Source: Nageia nagi
Taxonomy: Eukaryota > Pinophyta
Direction: 5' to 3'
NCBI GenBank assembly: GCA_050084985.1
Contig: JBITNC010000001.1
Location: 113,770,001-113,834,000 of the forward strand
DNA length: 64,000 nt
In this document: positions 60,594 to 64,000 of the stretch, one piece after another
Position numbering within the stretch: the first letter of the stretch is position 1
Layout: each line of letters starts with the position of its first letter
Notes under the pieces: model-generated
Seen by the model: only the letters and a program-made list of their open reading frames with translations
Database searches by the model: none
What the model was told of the DNA's origin: nothing
Position numbers and translations under genes: made by a program

Positions 60594-61002
60594 TGACAAA
60601 TTGTGAACTTGAGCTTCAAGCTTAAGAAAATCCAAGTATGAAGATGGTGTCAAGAGACATTGATGTATTATGGAGCTCACCTTCGACTTGTCAAATTTCT
60701 TGTAATGAGCTTCTTTTACACCATCTTCAATTTCTCTTGAGATCTACATCTTTCTTGATATTTGCATATTACATTGACATCAATTACAATATCATTTATT
60801 GACAACATAAATAATTGATTTTAATTAAATATAAAATCAAATTTATGTGTCTATAGATGCCCCACTTTGATGTAAGCATTTGAAAATCATACATTCCAAA
60901 ATAAAATATGAAAGAAAAACCTCCATTGAAATTGTTCACTTGACAATGTTTGATGAAAGATTAAATTGAAAATGAACAACCTATGTTTACTAATGATGAC
61001 AA

Positions 61003-61170
61003 GCTCTTCAATCAACAGAATTGAACAACCTGGAGACGATGCATTGCTCTTCAATCAACAGAATTGAACAACCTGGAGACGACGCATTGCTCTCCAATCA
61101 ACAAAATTGAACAACTTGTGTTTGCTAAAGATGATATTGCTCTCCAATCAATAGGATTAAACTGCTAAAA
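61003..61170 (+). repeat. Tandem array, unit 43 bp
   Basis: Units start GCTCTTCAATCAACAGAATT at 61003, 61046 and 61089, then decay to about 61165. Confidence 0.9.
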
Positions 61171-61377
61171 ACAAATTGGGTCATTGGTGGTCTGGATCTG
61201 ACAAGAGAGGGTCATTGGTGGTCTTCTTTCATTATGGCATTTGTGGTGCCCCTTTTTACTTGGTTTCCCTATGAATTTGCGATGAATGTAGGGGAGCCAA
61301 GGCAAAAATGATAAACCTCTTTGATTACTTCCTTCTTAATTGTTTTCCTACCAAATCCACATTAGTATCTGCTAGAA

Positions 61378-61590
61378 CAATGATCAAATGTGTCAACATT
61401 GGTATCTATTGGATAATGGCCAATGCATCAATATTGGTATCTATGAAACAATGGCCAATGCATCACTATGGTATTTGTGAAATAGTGACCAATAAATCAA
61501 CATTGGTATATGCAAAACAATGGCCAACAAATCAACAATGGTATGGTCACTCCATCCACTTTGGTATCTGCCAAAATAGTAGCCAATGAA
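61378..61590 (+). repeat. Tandem array, unit about 35 bp
   Basis: About six units of CAACATTGGTATCTATGAAA then CAATGGCCAATGCAT. The 93-codon plus-strand frame at 61308-61589 is made mostly of this repeat and is unlikely to be a gene. Confidence 0.88.
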
Positions 61591-61700
61591 GTCTTTGAAT
61601 AGAAATAGGATCAAACAAAGCTCTTTTCAGATTAAATTTTGACCCATGAACAAAATCCTTCGAAGTAGTCGAATTCACCATCTTGAAGACAATTACTTAA

Positions 61701-62480
61701 AATGATGGACCATTTAAATAAGTAAATAAAATGTCTCTCAATATATCTCATTTAATAATTATCTACCAGATCTGATCTAATGATTGAAACTGAAGTTTGT
61801 TGTCTAATGACTAATCCTATAGCAAGCCTGCTATGAATTATCCAATGGTAATAAGTTGTAATCATTTGAAATGTTCCAGTAAGATGTTTTATTTTAACAT
61901 TGTTTTTCATCTTATACCAGTCTTTTTTTATTATGCAAGTGGTCTCTTGAATGTCTGATGGTCTCTTGAATGTCTGATGTTATCTCCCTTGCTATCCTTT
62001 TGTCGTATGTTTACCTTTATTATGTTTAGCGAGTCCACCCAAGTATTGATTAGCATACCCCTATTTGGGTAGACATTCAAATTTGTATTGATGATCATGG
62101 TTTCCAATTGGTGTTGAAGACAATTACAATCAATTTTTGGATCACATTTTGGGGTTTTCATCATGCATTTGAGTTTGCAATTTCTGCTAGAAGTGGATCA
62201 TAAGATCTTGATTGTGGAGCTTTTAAGGGTGAACTTTAGCAAGACTATGCTCCATATTTGTAGCCAGAATAAGCCATATAGAAGGAAATCTTTTCACCTA
62301 TTGACTTCTTTTCCGGTGCTTACATGAATATACTTTCGAATTGAAACATGTTTGAATGCAAAACATATAAGATCCAAGCTTAATCAAGTTTGTCAACTTT
62401 GAGCAGCATTAGTTTCAGATGAAACTAGTATAGGCCAACTTGCTCAACAGTAAACTGCATTTCTTCGTTTACAGGTCTAA
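61701..62480. other. No recognised gene
   Basis: A stretch at 61703-61780 resembles 47418-47500 on the same strand, so it is repeat-derived. A minus-strand frame at 61931-62164 (77 codons) has no known motif. Confidence 0.45.
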
Positions 62481-63028
62481 TAATTCGAGAGAAATTCAGG
62501 TGAGTTCTCCCCCGGTAATAACAACCTTCCATCTAGTAATTGTAAAGGAACAATTCTACCACTAGTACAGCAGTTTTCTATCTTCACTTCCCTGAATATA
62601 GGAAAAAATGGCATATTGTTTCAGCCACATGTTTGATCTTACAAAAACTATTTCCACACAAGAAGCCCATCACTGAAAGCCTGTGCCTTGTTGCACTTCA
62701 GCTTCTATACAATTTTTCCTACAAGCAATTTGCCTACATGGCAAACTTGCATCAGAATAGATAAGTAGTTGTTCCATTCATCAAGTGGCTTTCAAACCAC
62801 ACAGCATAAACCTGATTCATGCAACAGACACACCAATATTTTTTGCTTCACTGCCAGTCAATTGCAACTCTGATCAAAATAAACTTGGCATTGCAAGTTT
62901 TGTAATCCATTCTAGAGAGATTTCTTCACGCCAGCACCAACATATATAAGCAAGAATGCAAGAAAGATAGTAATTTCATAGAATAGGAAGAAATTTCAGC
63001 TTTCACAAAATTATTTTGGCATTGGACA
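62481..63028 (-). other. Probable 3' untranslated or downstream region of the RING gene
   Basis: Composition is more balanced than the repeats to the left. No open frame is recognised. The polyadenylation site could not be placed. Confidence 0.4.
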
Positions 63029-64000
63029 TCAATTCTTGTCCATCCAATCACTGGTGTCAGCAAACTTTTCAGATCCCTTTCCACTTACTTTCCCAAGAGA
63101 TCCCTTGGCTGACATACCCTTGAAACTACTGCTTCCCTCACTAAAGCTTCTCGACTTTCTTGACTTAATAGCCTTTGACGCATCAGCATCCATGCTAATC
63201 TCTTTTGCAGGCACAACCACCAGTTGTGCTATGTTCCTGCGGCAGAAGGGACAGACTGGAGGAGGTGATAATGCTACAGTAGGATTTGGTTTATTGTGAC
63301 AACACAGTGCCAATGTGCACAGAGCACACATACGATGGCCACAGTCCTGAACCTCGATAGTGCATAATTGATCAAAGCAAATGCAGCAAACCTCAGTCTC
63401 GCTTTCCTGCAGATTAGGAAAGCCAACTTATAATCAGTCAGCATGGCATTCAAAAAGACTAAATCTGAGGTCTAATCTTGGCCTAACTATATCCAGTATC
63501 CAACCATTAGTCAGACTGAGATGAGAAGGATAAATCCACACCTCGGAAAGATTATCATCATCTATGTTGTCTTCTTGATCTGTAGAAGATGATGACGAAG
63601 GAGCAGCTCCAAACAAAATGTTTTTCTCTCTTGCTCGATTGGCCTCCATCAGAGCATTTTCCAATAAGAGTTTTGCCTCTGGGTTGAGTTCACTAATGAA
63701 TTTCCATGGAGAAGGCCAGACTAACGGCTCTGCTGCACCAGGATTGAGTAACGCTGCACAATCTCTATGTTTGTATTTCAGAGCAACTGCATATGGTATT
63801 CGGCTGCCAAGCAAAATAAAGAAATCAATACTTTTAAGACGCACATACTTTACTTTTCATATTCCTCTTTGCTTAAAGCAAGTAAGGTGAACGAGGGATA
63901 ACACTTTCAATAGAATTTAAAAAGAACATACCCTGATGAGTCTCGTTGAATGCGATCCGCTCCCCAAGCTAGCAATTCCCTTACACTATCCAAACAGCCT
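63029..64000 (-). CDS. XBAT31: Ankyrin-repeat RING E3 ubiquitin ligase, XB3/XBAT31 type, 3' part
   Basis: Three exons on the minus strand: 64000 (runs out of the window) to 63932, 63803-63542, and 63406-63029 with the stop. Junctions are GT/AG: donor at 63931, acceptor before 63803, donor at 63541, acceptor CTGCAG before 63406. The reading frame is kept across both introns. The protein shows the end of an ankyrin repeat (GCLDSVRELLAWGADRI, then GRIPYAVALKYKHRDCAALL), the conserved linker EPLVWPSPWKFISELNPEAK, and a C3HC4 RING finger. The RING cysteines and His are all present: CCICFDQLC, CGHRMCALC, CPFC. The serine-rich tail ends DTSDWMDKN. The family adds ubiquitin to target proteins and acts in defence, root and light responses. 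XBAT3-like paralogues share the layout; the tail favours XBAT31. It is the only intact-looking gene here. Confidence 0.92.

Larger units (their letters stand above)
60594..61700 (-). mobile_element. Remnant of non-autonomous Tat-like element
   Basis: On the minus strand a purine tract near 60870-60856 (AAAGTGGGGCATC) is followed by an LTR-like start TATAGACACATAAA. The stretch at 61240-61315 (CCCCTTTTTACTTGGTTTCC) matches 49245-49310 in the complete non-autonomous element. The interior carries two tandem arrays and no coding domain. Confidence 0.6.

Noticed and set aside
61308-61589. 93-codon frame as a repeat protein
   Set aside because: It is generated by the 35-bp array, whose unit is not a multiple of three, and has no start context or homologue I know.
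63036-63890. Plus-strand frames at 63036-63299 and 63618-63890
   Set aside because: They are antisense shadows of the exons of the RING gene.
1-64000. tRNA, rRNA, CRISPR, bacterial or organellar content
   Set aside because: No cloverleaf, rRNA core, spaced direct-repeat array or organellar gene was seen anywhere in the window.

Overview
This window looks like a gene-poor stretch of a large, AT-rich plant nuclear genome. The evidence is plant retrotransposon lineages (Ty3/gypsy of the Tat type with a second RNase H, Ty1/copia, an L1-type LINE, a CACTA element), decayed plant PLS-class PPR genes, a plant mobile domain gene, and one host gene with plant-type introns. The density of old, nested LTR elements and the wording of the PPR motifs suggest a gymnosperm, but that is inference. 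No RNA gene, CRISPR array or bacterial-type feature was seen.

Layout. 1-2.3 kb: AT-rich, with one unexplained less AT-rich block. 2.8-4.7 kb: possible LTR and a decayed gag, minus strand. 6.9-9.2 kb: 5' half of a minus-strand Tat-type element (LTR, gag, start of the protease region). It abuts, head to head, the 3' half of a related plus-strand element (integrase and LTR, 9.2-11.9 kb). 11.9-16.9 kb: a graveyard of minus-strand PPR fragments, with the PPR/E-type terminal block present at least three times. 17-22.8 kb: little that is recognisable. 22.8-25.4 kb: LTR and 3' part of a minus-strand non-autonomous Tat-like element. 25.7-28.25 and 36.7-37.0 kb: a decayed multi-exon plant mobile domain gene, split by an 8.4-kb plus-strand Tat retrotransposon (28255-36701). 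38-39.2 kb: another decayed gag. About 39.9-42.0 kb: minus-strand LINE remnant. 42-46.5 kb: AT-rich, with a minisatellite. 46.6-47.4 kb: copia protease to integrase remnant.

47786-60588 is a 12.8-kb copia element with both LTRs and an exact 5-bp target duplication. Inside it lie a complete 4.8-kb minus-strand non-autonomous Tat-like element (48420-53213, exact 5-bp duplication) and a 1.35-kb CACTA element (58699-60044) carrying a piece of PPR gene. Removing both leaves about 6.6 kb. 60.6-61.7 kb holds another remnant of the same non-autonomous family, with two tandem arrays. The window ends with the only gene that looks intact: the 3' end of an ankyrin-RING E3 ubiquitin ligase of the XB3/XBAT31 type, minus strand (63029-64000, continuing beyond the window).

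The mobile elements are decayed by stops, frameshifts, deletions and lost catalytic residues; none looks autonomous. All edges and similarities were found by eye; identities and ages were not computed.
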